The notes: a model not told the origin generated them from the letters alone. Positions 50,699-59,970 are shown, counted from the first letter of the stretch. The stretch: 64,000 nucleotides of DNA from VGSG01 sp040756375 (GCA_040756375.1 JBFLZC010000007.1:124001-188000), one strand, 5' to 3'. A program made the numbers and translations.

Positions 50699-52828
50699 CT
50701 ACTGTGGGTAAAAGGTCTTCCCCGAGTCGGCCGTCTCTTTGAGGAGCTGGGAAGGTTTGAACCGCACTCCGTAACGGCTCTCCAGCTCGACCAGTTTCTT
50801 GTACACGTTGGCGCAGCCCCATTTATCCGCGTACCTCAGTATCCCTCCCCGGTACGGCGGGAACCCTGTGCCGTAAATCATGGCCAGGTCCATGTCCTGG
50901 GGCCGGTCGCATACTCCTTCTTCAATCATCAGCGCGGCTTCATTTATTGCCAAGGCAAGCATGGCATCAACTATCTCTTCGTCGGAAACCTTGCGCGGAG
51001 AGACCCCGTTGTCCTTGAGATACTTTTGGATAACGTCCACAACCTTCTTGTTCGGGATAGGCCGATCTCCGCTGTAATCCATGTAACCCGCCTTGGTCTT
51101 CCTGCCGTAGCATCCGGTCTGGTAGATCGCCTCGGTGAGCGGGTGGATCTTGTACCTCTCTCCAAGCCTTTGCTCGAAGGTCCGGTTCACGTGATAGTTT
51201 ATGTCGATGCCTGTGAGGTCGGCTAGTTCCGCTGGGCCCATTGGCATCCCGAAATCCTTCATGACCCGCTCGATTTGATTGCCGTCCACACCGTCTGCGA
51301 CTAGGTACACGGACCCGCCGAAAAGCCCGCCGAGCTGTCTGGAGACGTAAAACCCAGGTGCATCGTTGACCACGATGGGTATCTTCTTGATGGTGCGGGC
51401 AAAGGCCACGCACGTGGCGAGTGTTTGATCGGTGGTCTTCTGCGCGCAGATGACCTCCAGGAGTTGCATCCGGTGCGCGGGATTGAAGAAGTGCAAACCG
51501 ATCATGCGCCCGGGATCCTTCAACACGGAAGCCATCTCGGTGATGGGTAGCGCGGAAGTGTTGGTCGCGAAGACGGCTTCAGGCTTGCATATTGTTTCGA
51601 GCTGCTTCCATATGTCCTGCTTGACCTGCATGTTTTCGAGCACGGCTTCGATGACCAGGTCCACCTCTCGTACGTCCTCGAGAGCGGTTGTAGTGGTAAG
51701 CTGCTTTTCGAGCATTGACTCCAGGCCTTCCTGGGTCATCTTTTTCTTCTTGATCGGGTAGTCGTAGGTTTTGCGCACAGAGGCTACGCCCTTATTCAGG
51801 GCTTCCTGGTTGATGTCCCACAGGACCGTATCAAGCCCCGCGCTGAGCAGCAGGTTCACGATCCCCGATCCCATCACACCGCCGCCAAGCATGGCCACTT
51901 TCTTGATCGGAGCCGGCGTTATGCCTTCGATGCGCGGCAAACGCCCTGCGGATCTGGTATTCAGGAATATGCCGATGAGGTTCTTGGCTACATCGGACAC
52001 GGCACAGTCGGAAAAGAGCTCCGCCTCCCGGTCGATATCCGCTTCCATATCGAACGAAAGGCCCTTTTCGATAGCGTCGATAGCTTTGAAAGGTGCGATG
52101 TACCCTTTGGCCTTTGTCATGGCCATGAATTTCGCGCCGTTCGATACGGCCTTCAGTTCAGCCGCACTGGGCAGGCGATTGTACCGGAAGCGTGTGCGTT
52201 TGCTTTCCAACGAGATCTTCCCAGAGATGAATCTGCCCGCTGCGGCCACGGCGGTGGGCACGAGATTTTCCGGATCTGCGACCTCGTCTACGAGCCTCCT
52301 GGAGTAACCTTTTTCAGCATCGATCGGTCTTCCGACAGTGATCATTTCCAGGGCATTGGGTAGCCCGATCAGCCGGGGCAGCCGCTGAGTTCCTCCCGCT
52401 CCGGGGATCAGACCCACCATGACTTCCGGCTGTCCAAGCTGAACCCCTTTAGCAGCCACCCGGTAATGACAGGCCATGGCAATCTCAAGGCCGCCTCCCA
52501 GCGCATTTCCGTTGATCGCAGCTATAACCGGCTTGGGACCCATCTCGATCCGGTTGAGGAATGCCGAATTGGCTTTTACTCTGGGCAGAAGGTACTCCTT
52601 GTCCTTCACCTTGTAGATCTCCGTAAGATCGGCTCCTGCTATGAAGTTCTTGCCTGTACCCGTCAGGACGACAGCCTTCACTTGCGGGTCCTCAAATCCG
52701 CTGGAAATGGCTTCGGCCAGCTCCAACACAAAGTGCTCGGAAAGTTGATTCACCGGCGGATTGTTCATGACCAGGACTGCGACAGCCCCCTGGATGTCAA
52801 CTTTGATGGTTTTGAAATCGGTCTTCAT
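50699..52828 (-). CDS. fadB: Multifunctional enoyl-CoA hydratase / 3-hydroxyacyl-CoA dehydrogenase (FadB type)
   Basis: A 709-residue fusion. Residues ~1-190 are a crotonase domain with GKNFIAGADLTEIY, GNALGGGLEIAMACHYRVA and QPEVMVGLIPGAGGTQRLPRLIG, both catalytic Glu present. Residues ~310-490 are the NAD-binding HAD domain (VAMLGGGVMGSGIVNLLLSAG, IGLHFFNPAHRMQLLEV with catalytic His). Two C-terminal HAD domains follow (PGFYVSRQLGG, GFPPYRGGILRYAD). It hydrates 2-enoyl-CoA and oxidises (S)-3-hydroxyacyl-CoA. With the thiolase it would convert crotonyl-CoA to two acetyl-CoA. Confidence 0.96.
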   Translation of the reverse strand: MKTDFKTIKVDIQGAVAVLVMNNPPVNQLSEHFVLELAEAISSGFEDPQVKAVVLTGTGKNFIAGADLTEIYKVKDKEYLLPRVKANSAFLNRIEMGPKPVIAAINGNALGGGLEIAMACHYRVAAKGVQLGQPEVMVGLIPGAGGTQRLPRLIGLPNALEMITVGRPIDAEKGYSRRLVDEVADPENLVPTAVAAAGRFISGKISLESKRTRFRYNRLPSAAELKAVSNGAKFMAMTKAKGYIAPFKAIDAIEKGLSFDMEADIDREAELFSDCAVSDVAKNLIGIFLNTRSAGRLPRIEGITPAPIKKVAMLGGGVMGSGIVNLLLSAGLDTVLWDINQEALNKGVASVRKTYDYPIKKKKMTQEGLESMLEKQLTTTTALEDVREVDLVIEAVLENMQVKQDIWKQLETICKPEAVFATNTSALPITEMASVLKDPGRMIGLHFFNPAHRMQLLEVICAQKTTDQTLATCVAFARTIKKIPIVVNDAPGFYVSRQLGGLFGGSVYLVADGVDGNQIERVMKDFGMPMGPAELADLTGIDINYHVNRTFEQRLGERYKIHPLTEAIYQTGCYGRKTKAGYMDYSGDRPIPNKKVVDVIQKYLKDNGVSPRKVSDEEIVDAMLALAINEAALMIEEGVCDRPQDMDLAMIYGTGFPPYRGGILRYADKWGCANVYKKLVELESRYGVRFKPSQLLKETADSGKTFYPQ

Positions 52829-53181
52829 ATCCTATCACTCCCTTATCCAATAATAGACTTGGCAATTAATGGTCATGTGACCGTGAATATCGGCGCCCAC
52901 CTGTCCGGCTTGCTTCCCCCCCCCCGCCGCGAGCCTCAACCCGACGTTCTTCGCGGGGCTGACTTAGCTGCGGCGCAAAGTCGGACAGGTGAATGCGCCA
53001 CTCTGAGCATCTGAAGGTGAATTCAAATGAGAGGGAAGCGGTATAAAGCTTTGGATCAAGGGGCGCGGTCGATTGGAACCATGATTGGTTCAGGCGCAAT
53101 GACCCCTTCCCAAGCTCGCCTCCCGCCTGCTCCTTCTCGAGGCTTACAGGTCTTGCGTCCCGCTGTAGCTACCCCAGTGAA
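52829..53181. other. Intergenic region between livF and fadB with inverted repeat
   Basis: Contains a large snap-back element at 52892-52999. AT-rich sequence 52840-52870 may hold the fadB promoter. No gene is supported. Confidence 0.55.
52892..52999. repeat. Long inverted repeat upstream of fadB
   Basis: GGCGCCCACCTGTCCG on the left mirrors CGGACAGGTGAATGCGCC on the right, with a short mismatch. The interior has a C-run of 12 and GCCGCGAGCCTC...GCGGGGCTG. It lies in the fadB leader region and might be a terminator for the liv-ligase transcript or an attenuator for fadB. Confidence 0.65.
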
Positions 53182-53931
53182 CTACAGCCCCAGGTAGGTT
53201 TTTCGAATAACTTCGTCCGCGAGCAGATCGGCTCCTGAACCTTCGGCTATGATCTTTCCTGATGAGAGCACATAATTGCGCGAAGCCATTTTAAAGACCG
53301 TGCTGACTTCCTGCTCTATGAGAAGCACGGTAATGCCCAGGCCGCGGATCTCTTCGATCTTGTTGAAAACTTCAGTCCGCATAATGGGAGCGAGGCCTGT
53401 GGAGGGTTCGTCAATGCACAGGAGCCTGGGACGAAACATAAGAGACCGGCCGATAGCCAGCATCTGCTGTTCTCCACCGGATAGGGTCCCGGACACTTGA
53501 CTTGCTCGTGAATGGAGAACGGGAAACAACTGATAGACCTTCTCCAGATTGCTCTGAATCTCTGCTTTTTCCTTCACGAGATAGGCGCCGGCCATGAGGT
53601 TCTCAAGCACAGTCAATTCCCTGAACGGTCTGCGCCTCTCGGGGCAATGGATAAGACCCTTCTTCACGATCTGGTGAGCCGGAACGTGCTCTATGTGTTC
53701 CCCGTCAAAAACGACCTCACCCTTCAGGGTAACATCTCCACCAGTGGTCTTGCTGAGCACTTCCTTTTCCCAGGCCACCAGCCCGGTTATGGCTCGCAGC
53801 GTGGTGGATTTGCCCGCTCCGTTGGGGCCGACGAGGCTCACCAATTCCCCTGTGTCCACCCTCATGGAGAGGTCATTGATGATCATTGCCCGATCATAAA
53901 CAACAGTCAAACCGGTTACGGTAAGGAGCAA
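53182..53931 (-). CDS. livF: Branched-chain-type ABC transporter ATPase LivF
   Basis: A 249-residue ABC ATPase of the LivF type. Walker A GPNGAGKSTTLRA (about 33-45), signature LSGGEQQMLAIGRSLM, Walker B LLCIDEPSTGLAP and the switch His region IEQEV are present. The short C-terminus with GKIIAEGSGADLLADE is typical of LivF. The start is a TTG at 53931: AAGGAGG lies 8 nt before it, inside the end of livG, so translation is coupled (one base between stop and start). With LivG it powers LivHM import of an amino acid or, here more likely, a carboxylic or fatty acid. Confidence 0.93.
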   Translation of the reverse strand: MLLTVTGLTVVYDRAMIINDLSMRVDTGELVSLVGPNGAGKSTTLRAITGLVAWEKEVLSKTTGGDVTLKGEVVFDGEHIEHVPAHQIVKKGLIHCPERRRPFRELTVLENLMAGAYLVKEKAEIQSNLEKVYQLFPVLHSRASQVSGTLSGGEQQMLAIGRSLMFRPRLLCIDEPSTGLAPIMRTEVFNKIEEIRGLGITVLLIEQEVSTVFKMASRNYVLSSGKIIAEGSGADLLADEVIRKTYLGL

Positions 53932-53932
53932 C

Positions 53933-54700
53933 TCAGATCCCTCCTTCCCCAAAATAGGCCTCGATCACCTCGGGGTTCTTCACTACGTCATCCGGCGCGC
54001 CGTCGGCAATGAGTGTGCCGAAGTTGAGCACGACGATGCGATCCACGATCTTCATCAGTTGCTGCAGCTTGTGTTCCACAATAATCATTGCCGGACCTTC
54101 GCTGTGGAGACGGCCGAACCGCCCGCCTTTGTGCAGCCTCTTGATGGATTTTGCCATGAGGTCCGTTTCGGCCGGGCTGAGCCCTCCGAACGGTTCGTCT
54201 AGGAGCAGCAGTTCCGGCTCCGTCGCTATGGCCCGTGCGATTTCCAGCCGCTTGAGGTCTCCCTGGGAAAGTGTGGATGCCTTCTCCAGGGCCACATCGG
54301 AGATGCCGGCGAATTCCAGCGCGTCCATGGCTTTCGCTTCGACCCGCTTTACCCATTCACCCCGTGTCATGGCGCGGGGGCTGAGGCACGATACCATCAC
54401 GTTGGCTATGATGGGGAGCCGACGAAACGGCCTCATGTTCTGGAACGTCGATGCGATCCCCATGTTCACAATGTCCCAGGTTTTGCGACCGCCGATATTC
54501 TTCCCTTTGTAGTGAATGGTCCCGGAATCGGGCCTCAGTATGCCCATGATCAGACGCAGCAGCGTAGTCTTGCCCGCTCCGTTGGGACCGATCAGGCCGA
54601 CTATCTCATGCCGGTGCATAGAAAGGCTGACGTCATTTGATGCCAGCAGTCCGCCGAAGCTCTTATTGAGATTTCGGATTTCAAGGAACAGCTCGGGCAT
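53933..54700 (-). CDS. livG: Branched-chain-type ABC transporter ATPase LivG
   Basis: A 255-residue ABC ATPase. Walker A GPNGAGKTTLLRL (about 38-50), signature LSQGDLKRLEIARA, Walker B LLLLDEPFGGLSP, and LivG-type C-terminus (GTLIADGAPDDVVKNPEVIEAYFG). A small insertion GGRFGRLHSEGP sits before the switch His (IVEH), longer than in most LivG. The start at 54700 follows GAGGAG and overlaps the end of the acyl-CoA ligase gene within TGATATG. It pairs with LivF. Confidence 0.94.
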   Translation of the reverse strand: MPELFLEIRNLNKSFGGLLASNDVSLSMHRHEIVGLIGPNGAGKTTLLRLIMGILRPDSGTIHYKGKNIGGRKTWDIVNMGIASTFQNMRPFRRLPIIANVMVSCLSPRAMTRGEWVKRVEAKAMDALEFAGISDVALEKASTLSQGDLKRLEIARAIATEPELLLLDEPFGGLSPAETDLMAKSIKRLHKGGRFGRLHSEGPAMIIVEHKLQQLMKIVDRIVVLNFGTLIADGAPDDVVKNPEVIEAYFGEGGI

Positions 54701-54701
54701 A

Positions 54702-56414
54702 TCAACTCTCCTCAGACTCATCTCGCAGTTCACGGCGGGAGACCTTTCCCACGTCCGTCTTGGGGAGTTCGCCTCTGAATTCCACTATTTTGGGGACTTT
54801 GTAGTGGGCCAGGTGCTCGTGGCAATACGCGATGATCTCCTCCTCGGAAACCTTGCCTCTCGCCTCAGGCTGAAGCACTACGTAGGCTTTTATGATCGCA
54901 CCCACCCGAGGATCGGCCACTCCCACCACTCCGGCTGCCTTGATCTGCGGATGGTTGTACAGCACCTCTTCCACATGGCGGGCAAAGACGGCATACCCTT
55001 TGTATTTGATGAGATCTCGCTTCCGGTCAAAGAAATGGAAGTAGCCTTCGTTGTCCATGCGCACCAGGTCGCCTGTTCTAAGCCATTTCTCGCCGTCAAT
55101 ATCGATCAGGGAGCTTGCCGTATCTTCAGGTCGCTGCCAGTACCCCTTCATGATGTTTGGGCCGCACAGAATGAGCTCGCCAACCTCACCCACATCGACA
55201 AAGTCCTTGCCGTCATGATGGATGATTCCCGCCTTGAGATTGGGAATCGGAACGCCGAACGATCCGCTCTTGGGCCGCTGCAAGGGACTGGTATGGCTCA
55301 GTGAGGAAGATTCGGTCATGCCGTAACCTTCCAGGATCCTGCAACCGGTCCTGCGCTCCCAGTCTTTCATCGTGGATTCATGGAGCGTGTCCGCGCCACA
55401 TGCGATCATCTTGAATCTTTTCCAATTCACGCGGTCGGTCTTCTCATAGTCTTTCAGATACTCGTACAGGGTCGGCACCCCATAGAAAGCTGATGCCTGG
55501 TACCGCTCCGTGGCATCCAGGATGTCGTCGATATCGGGAGTGGTCAGCAACACCAGCGTGTATCCCTGAACCAGAGAGAAGAGCATAATGATGACCTGCC
55601 CGTAGATGTGGAAAAAGGGCAGGAACGCTATGACCACCTCATTCCCTGGACGGAAGATACCCTCCCAGAAGGCCATGGCCTGAGCTTGGCACGCGGCGAT
55701 ATTCCTGTGGGTCAGAATCGCGGCCTTGGGAAGACCGGTCGTTCCGCCCGTGTAGGGCAGTGCAGCTACATCGCTGTCGGGATCGAAAGTAATTGCGGGC
55801 GGTTGAGCGGGATACTTCTTGAGCAGGTCCTGGAATTGGTAAAGGCCTTCCCTTTTCAAGGCCTTGAGCGCCGGCACGTTCATTTCACGGTACACCTTGC
55901 GCAGTGCGCTCTTCCCGACGACTTTCTTCAGCCAGGGCAGGTATTCGGCGATGCCGGTCAATATGAGATTCTTCACCGGGACGCCGCTCTTATCCACATT
56001 GTCGTAGAGGATGTCCTGACAAACTACGGTTTGGGCGCCACTGTCTCGCAGTTGGTGGGCAACTTCCTGGCTGGTGTACACGGGGCTTATAGGCGTCACC
56101 ACCGCTCCTGCCTTGAGCGCTCCGAAGTACGCAATCACGTATTGAGGGCAGTTCACCAGATGCAGGGCCACCCTGTCTCCCTTTGCCACGCCCAGGTCCG
56201 CCAAGGCAGTAGCAAAACGGTCTACCAGATTGCGCAACTCGCGATACGTGATCTTCTTCCCGTAGAAGATGACCGCTTCTTTAGATGAATATTTCTCGGT
56301 CGCTTCGTTGAATAGCTCCGGAAGGGATTGCTGTGGAATTGGAATCTCAGGTGGAACTCCTTCCGGATAGTATTTCAACCAGGGTTTTGACAAGTAGACT
56401 TCTTTGGCGGTCAT
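54702..56414 (-). CDS. fadD: Long-chain-type acyl-CoA ligase (AMP-forming)
   Basis: A 570-residue acyl-adenylate ligase. The AMP-binding P-loop YTGGTTGLPKAAILTHRN is at about 215. Later motifs are GYGMTESSS, the hinge region with TGDLVRMDNEGYFHFFDRKRDLI and the C-terminal lysine region PKTDVGKVSRREL. It activates a carboxylic acid to its CoA thioester, consuming ATP to AMP. Its place between livM and livG, inside one transcription unit, argues that the ABC transporter carries this ligase's substrate. Chain length cannot be fixed by sequence; fadD is used loosely for the family. Confidence 0.92.
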   Translation of the reverse strand: MTAKEVYLSKPWLKYYPEGVPPEIPIPQQSLPELFNEATEKYSSKEAVIFYGKKITYRELRNLVDRFATALADLGVAKGDRVALHLVNCPQYVIAYFGALKAGAVVTPISPVYTSQEVAHQLRDSGAQTVVCQDILYDNVDKSGVPVKNLILTGIAEYLPWLKKVVGKSALRKVYREMNVPALKALKREGLYQFQDLLKKYPAQPPAITFDPDSDVAALPYTGGTTGLPKAAILTHRNIAACQAQAMAFWEGIFRPGNEVVIAFLPFFHIYGQVIIMLFSLVQGYTLVLLTTPDIDDILDATERYQASAFYGVPTLYEYLKDYEKTDRVNWKRFKMIACGADTLHESTMKDWERRTGCRILEGYGMTESSSLSHTSPLQRPKSGSFGVPIPNLKAGIIHHDGKDFVDVGEVGELILCGPNIMKGYWQRPEDTASSLIDIDGEKWLRTGDLVRMDNEGYFHFFDRKRDLIKYKGYAVFARHVEEVLYNHPQIKAAGVVGVADPRVGAIIKAYVVLQPEARGKVSEEEIIAYCHEHLAHYKVPKIVEFRGELPKTDVGKVSRRELRDESEES

Positions 56415-56457
56415 TTATTTCACTCCGAAAAAGAATCCTCGAACCAACGCATGTCGG

Positions 56458-57498
56458 TTAATCCAAATCCGCGGTGCAGACTCGACAGGTTTTTCGGAGC
56501 GCAATGCTCCGGATTTTGCACCGAGGACATTGTTTTTCTATCTTGTCGCGGACCCACGGGATCATCCCTTCCGGCATGAAGAGAAGTGTCAGCAGGACGA
56601 GAAACGCGAAGATCAACATGCGCCACTCCGGCCACACCCTGAGGACCTCGGCCGCAGGAAACAGAATGAACACCCCTGCGATGGGACCGTATATGGAAGC
56701 GACTCCTCCGAAGACCGACCAGATGATTACCTGGAAGGACATGGAGACCTCCAGGGTGGACGGACCCACGGTCCGCATAATGTGAGCATAGAGCCCACCG
56801 GCGATGCCCGCAAAGAAACCGCTCAAACAAAAGGCCATCAGCTTATAACGGGTGGTGTTGATGCCCGCTGTCCGGCAGGCCAGCTCGTCCTCGCGAATCG
56901 CATGGAGGATGATTCCGGTCTTGGAGTCGGTGATCTTCCACATAATAAAGCACAATACGAGCATGAGCACCGTCGTTATGTAGTAATCGTGAACTCGAGA
57001 CCCCGAAAGTCGATCGAGACCAGAGACCCCCAGTTCTCCGCCTGTCACATCCGGTATGGCAAATACCACGCCCATCAGAATAAGGGGGAACGCCAGTGTG
57101 GTAAGGGCAAGATACGTGTGACGCAACCTGAGACAGGGGATACCGACAACGAGACCTGTCAGCACTGCCGCGAGCGCACCGACAGGGATAGTGAAGAAAT
57201 GGGGAACTTTGAAATGCACGTTTATCAGGCCGCTTGTGTACGCAGCCACTCCGAAAAAGAGCGCGTGGCCGAAATTCATCTGGCCCGTGAACCCGGAGAG
57301 CAGGTCCCAACTCGCGGCAAAGATCGCGAACACGCTGGTTAAGATAAGGATGCGCAAAATGTAGGGGTCCTGCGTGTACAGGGGCAACAGAACGAGCGCC
57401 ACTGCAAAGATCAGAACCGCCACTCGACTGGGAAGCACCAGCACTTCACTCCTGAATAGAGTGAAAACCCTCTTGATTTGAAACCAGATGAGTCCCAT
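56458..57498 (-). CDS. livM: Branched-chain-type ABC transporter permease LivM with CxxC tail
   Basis: A 346-residue permease with about nine to ten membrane segments and the LivM signature WDLLSGFTGQMNFGHALFFGVAAYTSG. The last ~30 residues are cytoplasmic and unlike standard LivM: CPRCKIRSIALRKTCRVC, two CxxC pairs that could form a small zinc ribbon. The start is the ATG at 57498, preceded by GAGGAAGAGAG and one base from the livH stop; the longer frame to 57516 would need a TTG. It is followed by the acyl-CoA ligase after 43 bp. Confidence 0.93.
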   Translation of the reverse strand: MGLIWFQIKRVFTLFRSEVLVLPSRVAVLIFAVALVLLPLYTQDPYILRILILTSVFAIFAASWDLLSGFTGQMNFGHALFFGVAAYTSGLINVHFKVPHFFTIPVGALAAVLTGLVVGIPCLRLRHTYLALTTLAFPLILMGVVFAIPDVTGGELGVSGLDRLSGSRVHDYYITTVLMLVLCFIMWKITDSKTGIILHAIREDELACRTAGINTTRYKLMAFCLSGFFAGIAGGLYAHIMRTVGPSTLEVSMSFQVIIWSVFGGVASIYGPIAGVFILFPAAEVLRVWPEWRMLIFAFLVLLTLLFMPEGMIPWVRDKIEKQCPRCKIRSIALRKTCRVCTADLD

Positions 57499-57499
57499 T

Positions 57500-58369
57500 C
57501 TATCTCTCTTCCTCAAAGGCTATACCGAACAAACCTTCCGGGCGTATGAGCAGCACGATAATCATAATTGAAAGAGCCACAGACCCTTTTAGAAAGGATC
57601 CCATGGGAAGGCCGATCGCCACCGCAGCCTCGGTAAATCCAAGGATGTATGAGGCCACGAAGCTCCCCTTGACACTGCCCAAGCCGCCGAGGACCACCAC
57701 AGCAAGCATCATAATCAAAGGAGGCAACCACATGTGCGGATCGATAACGCGAAGGGGCACCACGATCGCTCCGGCCACGCCGGCCAGAACTACAGAAACG
57801 ATCAGGGCTATCATAATCTCTCGGTCGACATTCATGCCCATGAGATTTGCGATTTCGCTGTCCTGGGCCGTGCACCTTATCGCGAGTCCGACCCGGGTCT
57901 TCATCAAAAGGAACCACGTGACGAAGAGAGCCAGCACCGCCACCCCAAGGACCAGCAGGTGCTGATTCGCAACCTTGACCCCTCCCAAAATCACGAACCC
58001 TGTGGCTACCGGAGGCACACCCATCATATGGCCCTTGAAGGCAATGAGCATGACTTCCTGGAAGACCATGCCCAAGGCTATGGTGGCTATCAACACCGCG
58101 GCTTCATATTCCCGGATGGGTTTGATGAAGAGCCGATAAGATACCAACCCAATGATTGTGGTGAGCCCAATAGCGAGCACAATCGCCAAGGGCATAGAAA
58201 GCCCCCAGTAACTGAAGCCCACATGGATTAGATACGCACATGCCATGTAGAACGCAGTGTGTGCGATGTTGACCAGCCTTGCCACGCCGAAGATCAGCGA
58301 GAAACCGATTGCCAGCAGCGCGTAGATGCTGCCGTTGATCAACCCATTAATGATAATGTCCTGGAACAT
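57500..58369 (-). CDS. livH: Branched-chain-type ABC transporter permease LivH
   Basis: A 289-residue permease with about eight membrane helices. Typical stretches are INGLINGSIYALLAIGFSLIFG, VNIAHTAFYMACAYL, RCTAQDSEIANLMGMNVDREIM (the ATPase-contact EAA-like loop) and GGLGSVKGSFVASYILGF. It forms the heterodimeric channel with LivM. GGAG precedes the ATG. livK ends 149 bp upstream, with a stable hairpin between them. Confidence 0.95.
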   Translation of the reverse strand: MFQDIIINGLINGSIYALLAIGFSLIFGVARLVNIAHTAFYMACAYLIHVGFSYWGLSMPLAIVLAIGLTTIIGLVSYRLFIKPIREYEAAVLIATIALGMVFQEVMLIAFKGHMMGVPPVATGFVILGGVKVANQHLLVLGVAVLALFVTWFLLMKTRVGLAIRCTAQDSEIANLMGMNVDREIMIALIVSVVLAGVAGAIVVPLRVIDPHMWLPPLIMMLAVVVLGGLGSVKGSFVASYILGFTEAAVAIGLPMGSFLKGSVALSIMIIVLLIRPEGLFGIAFEEER

Positions 58370-58472
58370 GCATCAACTCCACTTCCGGCTCACAGCTCGC
58401 TCATTGAATTAGACTTGAGGCACGGGGAAGCCCATTCTCGGGAATGGACCTCCCCGGCAGCTCTCTGATTAC

Positions 58473-58513
58473 CTCACACGTGATTCTGATAATTCAGAAG
58501 AGCCGCGTGTGAG
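58473..58513 (-). promoter_or_regulatory. Intercistronic hairpin between livK and livH
   Basis: On the lower strand, CTCACACG pairs with CGTGTGAG, with an inner TTCTGA-ATTA-TCAGAA helix. No T-run follows. Such structures after binding-protein genes often protect the upstream mRNA so that more binding protein than permease is made. Confidence 0.7.
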
Positions 58514-58518
58514 AAGCT

Positions 58519-59796
58519 TTATTTCTTCTTGTAGTGTTCTACTACCCAGGGCGGGAGCTTGTACGGGACAACGCCCTCATAGCTGATATTCTCCCACTGA
58601 TAGGGCCACACAGCCACGTTTTTCCCATCCTGCCATTGAGTCCCAAGGGCAGTGGTGTACCCCGGACCCCAAATCACATCATGATCCTTGGAGAATACAA
58701 GCCTGCCCGCAGGACCCTTCAGGTCGGTTTTTTCCAATGCAGCGATCACTTTGTCGGTCTCCACAGACCCGGCTTTTTCTATAGCCTCCTTCAGCAAATC
58801 GATGGCATCGTAAGTACCAGCCGTGTAGTTGGGAGCTTCCTTGAATCGCTGCCTGTATTCGTTGAAGAACGGGAGGGTGTACTCGGTGATCTTCACCGGT
58901 CCGTAGGTGGATATGGTGACACCATAGTTGCCCTGTCCACCGGTAGCGGCCCAGAAGCCATCCTTTTGGGCTTCAACGTTAATCCCTACCAGCGGAGCGG
59001 GGATCTTGAGTTCGCCGGCCTGCTTGGCAAACGGAATGCCCACGGAAGAAGAAAAGCTCGTGAAAATTATATGGGCTCCGGCACGCTGAATAGCCGAAAG
59101 CTCGGCCGTCGCGTCCGTGGCCACAGGTGACGGCCGCCAAACACCGGCAACTTCCATGCCCATTTTGGGGAGGCTGTCCTTGGCCACGGCAACCAATGGA
59201 TCGGCCCACGCCGCTTTTTCAGCCACGATTGCGACCTTGATCTTCGGGATGTCCAGCTCCTTCTGCATGATCTTGGCAACCATGTTCAGGAGGATGAAGT
59301 CCACCTTGATGAGGAACTTGGAGTTAATGGGGGTTACTCGGAACCAGTACTTGTACCGATCGTAGTTCTTTGTTACCCGGTCGCACAGCTCAGGATGAGC
59401 AGCTCCGCATCCCAGGAAGATCTTCTTGTTGTCCATCGCGATATCTTGCATCACCAGGACGGCTTCAGTACGGAAACCGCCTATGACGAAATCCGCTCTA
59501 TGCCTGCTGATGGCCAATTCCATCGCGTTTGTGGCGTCGGGAATGCTCAGGAACTCATTGGAATCAACCTTGATGAGTTCAATAGGGCGCTTGACGCCGC
59601 CCACCGAGATGCCGCCCTCCTTGTTAATTGCTTCCGCAGCCATCGTTGCCCCGTTCCAGTGACCTTCACCCTGGGTGAATTGCATCGGCCCGACGATCGC
59701 TATTCTAATAGGATCAGCCGCCCAGCCGGGGGAACCCACGGCCATAACCAGTATGAGGGCCAGGAAGATTGAACCCAACTTGCTCGACTTTTTCAT
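58519..59796 (-). CDS. livK: ABC transporter substrate-binding protein (LivK-like)
   Basis: A 425-residue periplasmic type-I binding protein of the leucine-binding family. Signal peptide: KLGSIFLALILVMAVGSPGWA. Mature start DPIRIAIVGPMQFTQGEGHWNGATMAAEAINKEGGI is family-typical; AIEKAGSVETDKVIAALEKTD and KDHDVIWGPGY also match the family's C-lobe. The ligand is unknown. Given the adjacent ligase and beta-oxidation genes, a carboxylic acid (aromatic, fatty or hydroxy acid) is likelier than an amino acid. The ATG at 59796 follows GAGGAG; the longer frame to 59910 has no site. First gene of the liv operon. Confidence 0.92.
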   Translation of the reverse strand: MKKSSKLGSIFLALILVMAVGSPGWAADPIRIAIVGPMQFTQGEGHWNGATMAAEAINKEGGISVGGVKRPIELIKVDSNEFLSIPDATNAMELAISRHRADFVIGGFRTEAVLVMQDIAMDNKKIFLGCGAAHPELCDRVTKNYDRYKYWFRVTPINSKFLIKVDFILLNMVAKIMQKELDIPKIKVAIVAEKAAWADPLVAVAKDSLPKMGMEVAGVWRPSPVATDATAELSAIQRAGAHIIFTSFSSSVGIPFAKQAGELKIPAPLVGINVEAQKDGFWAATGGQGNYGVTISTYGPVKITEYTLPFFNEYRQRFKEAPNYTAGTYDAIDLLKEAIEKAGSVETDKVIAALEKTDLKGPAGRLVFSKDHDVIWGPGYTTALGTQWQDGKNVAVWPYQWENISYEGVVPYKLPPWVVEHYKKK

Positions 59797-59970
59797 GCTA
59801 GCTCTCCTCTCTGGTAAATTAGCGTTTGAGTTGAGTACCTCGACCTGTCTACCGGGTCCAGGTCGTACTCCGGCTTCTCCATATACGGAAGCCCATTGAG
59901 AAACCCGCACCCGCCTCAGCAGCGACGAGGACCGGAAAGCACCGCTGATCGTTCCTCAAACCAATACCGT

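Noticed and set aside
53000..53180. Searched for a tRNA or small RNA in the GC-rich livF-fadB gap
   Set aside because: No cloverleaf, no T-loop consensus; only an inverted repeat is seen.
56404..57342. 312-codon rightward frame antisense to livM
   Set aside because: Highly polar, repetitive His/Glu/Arg content typical of antisense of membrane helices; livM is well supported.
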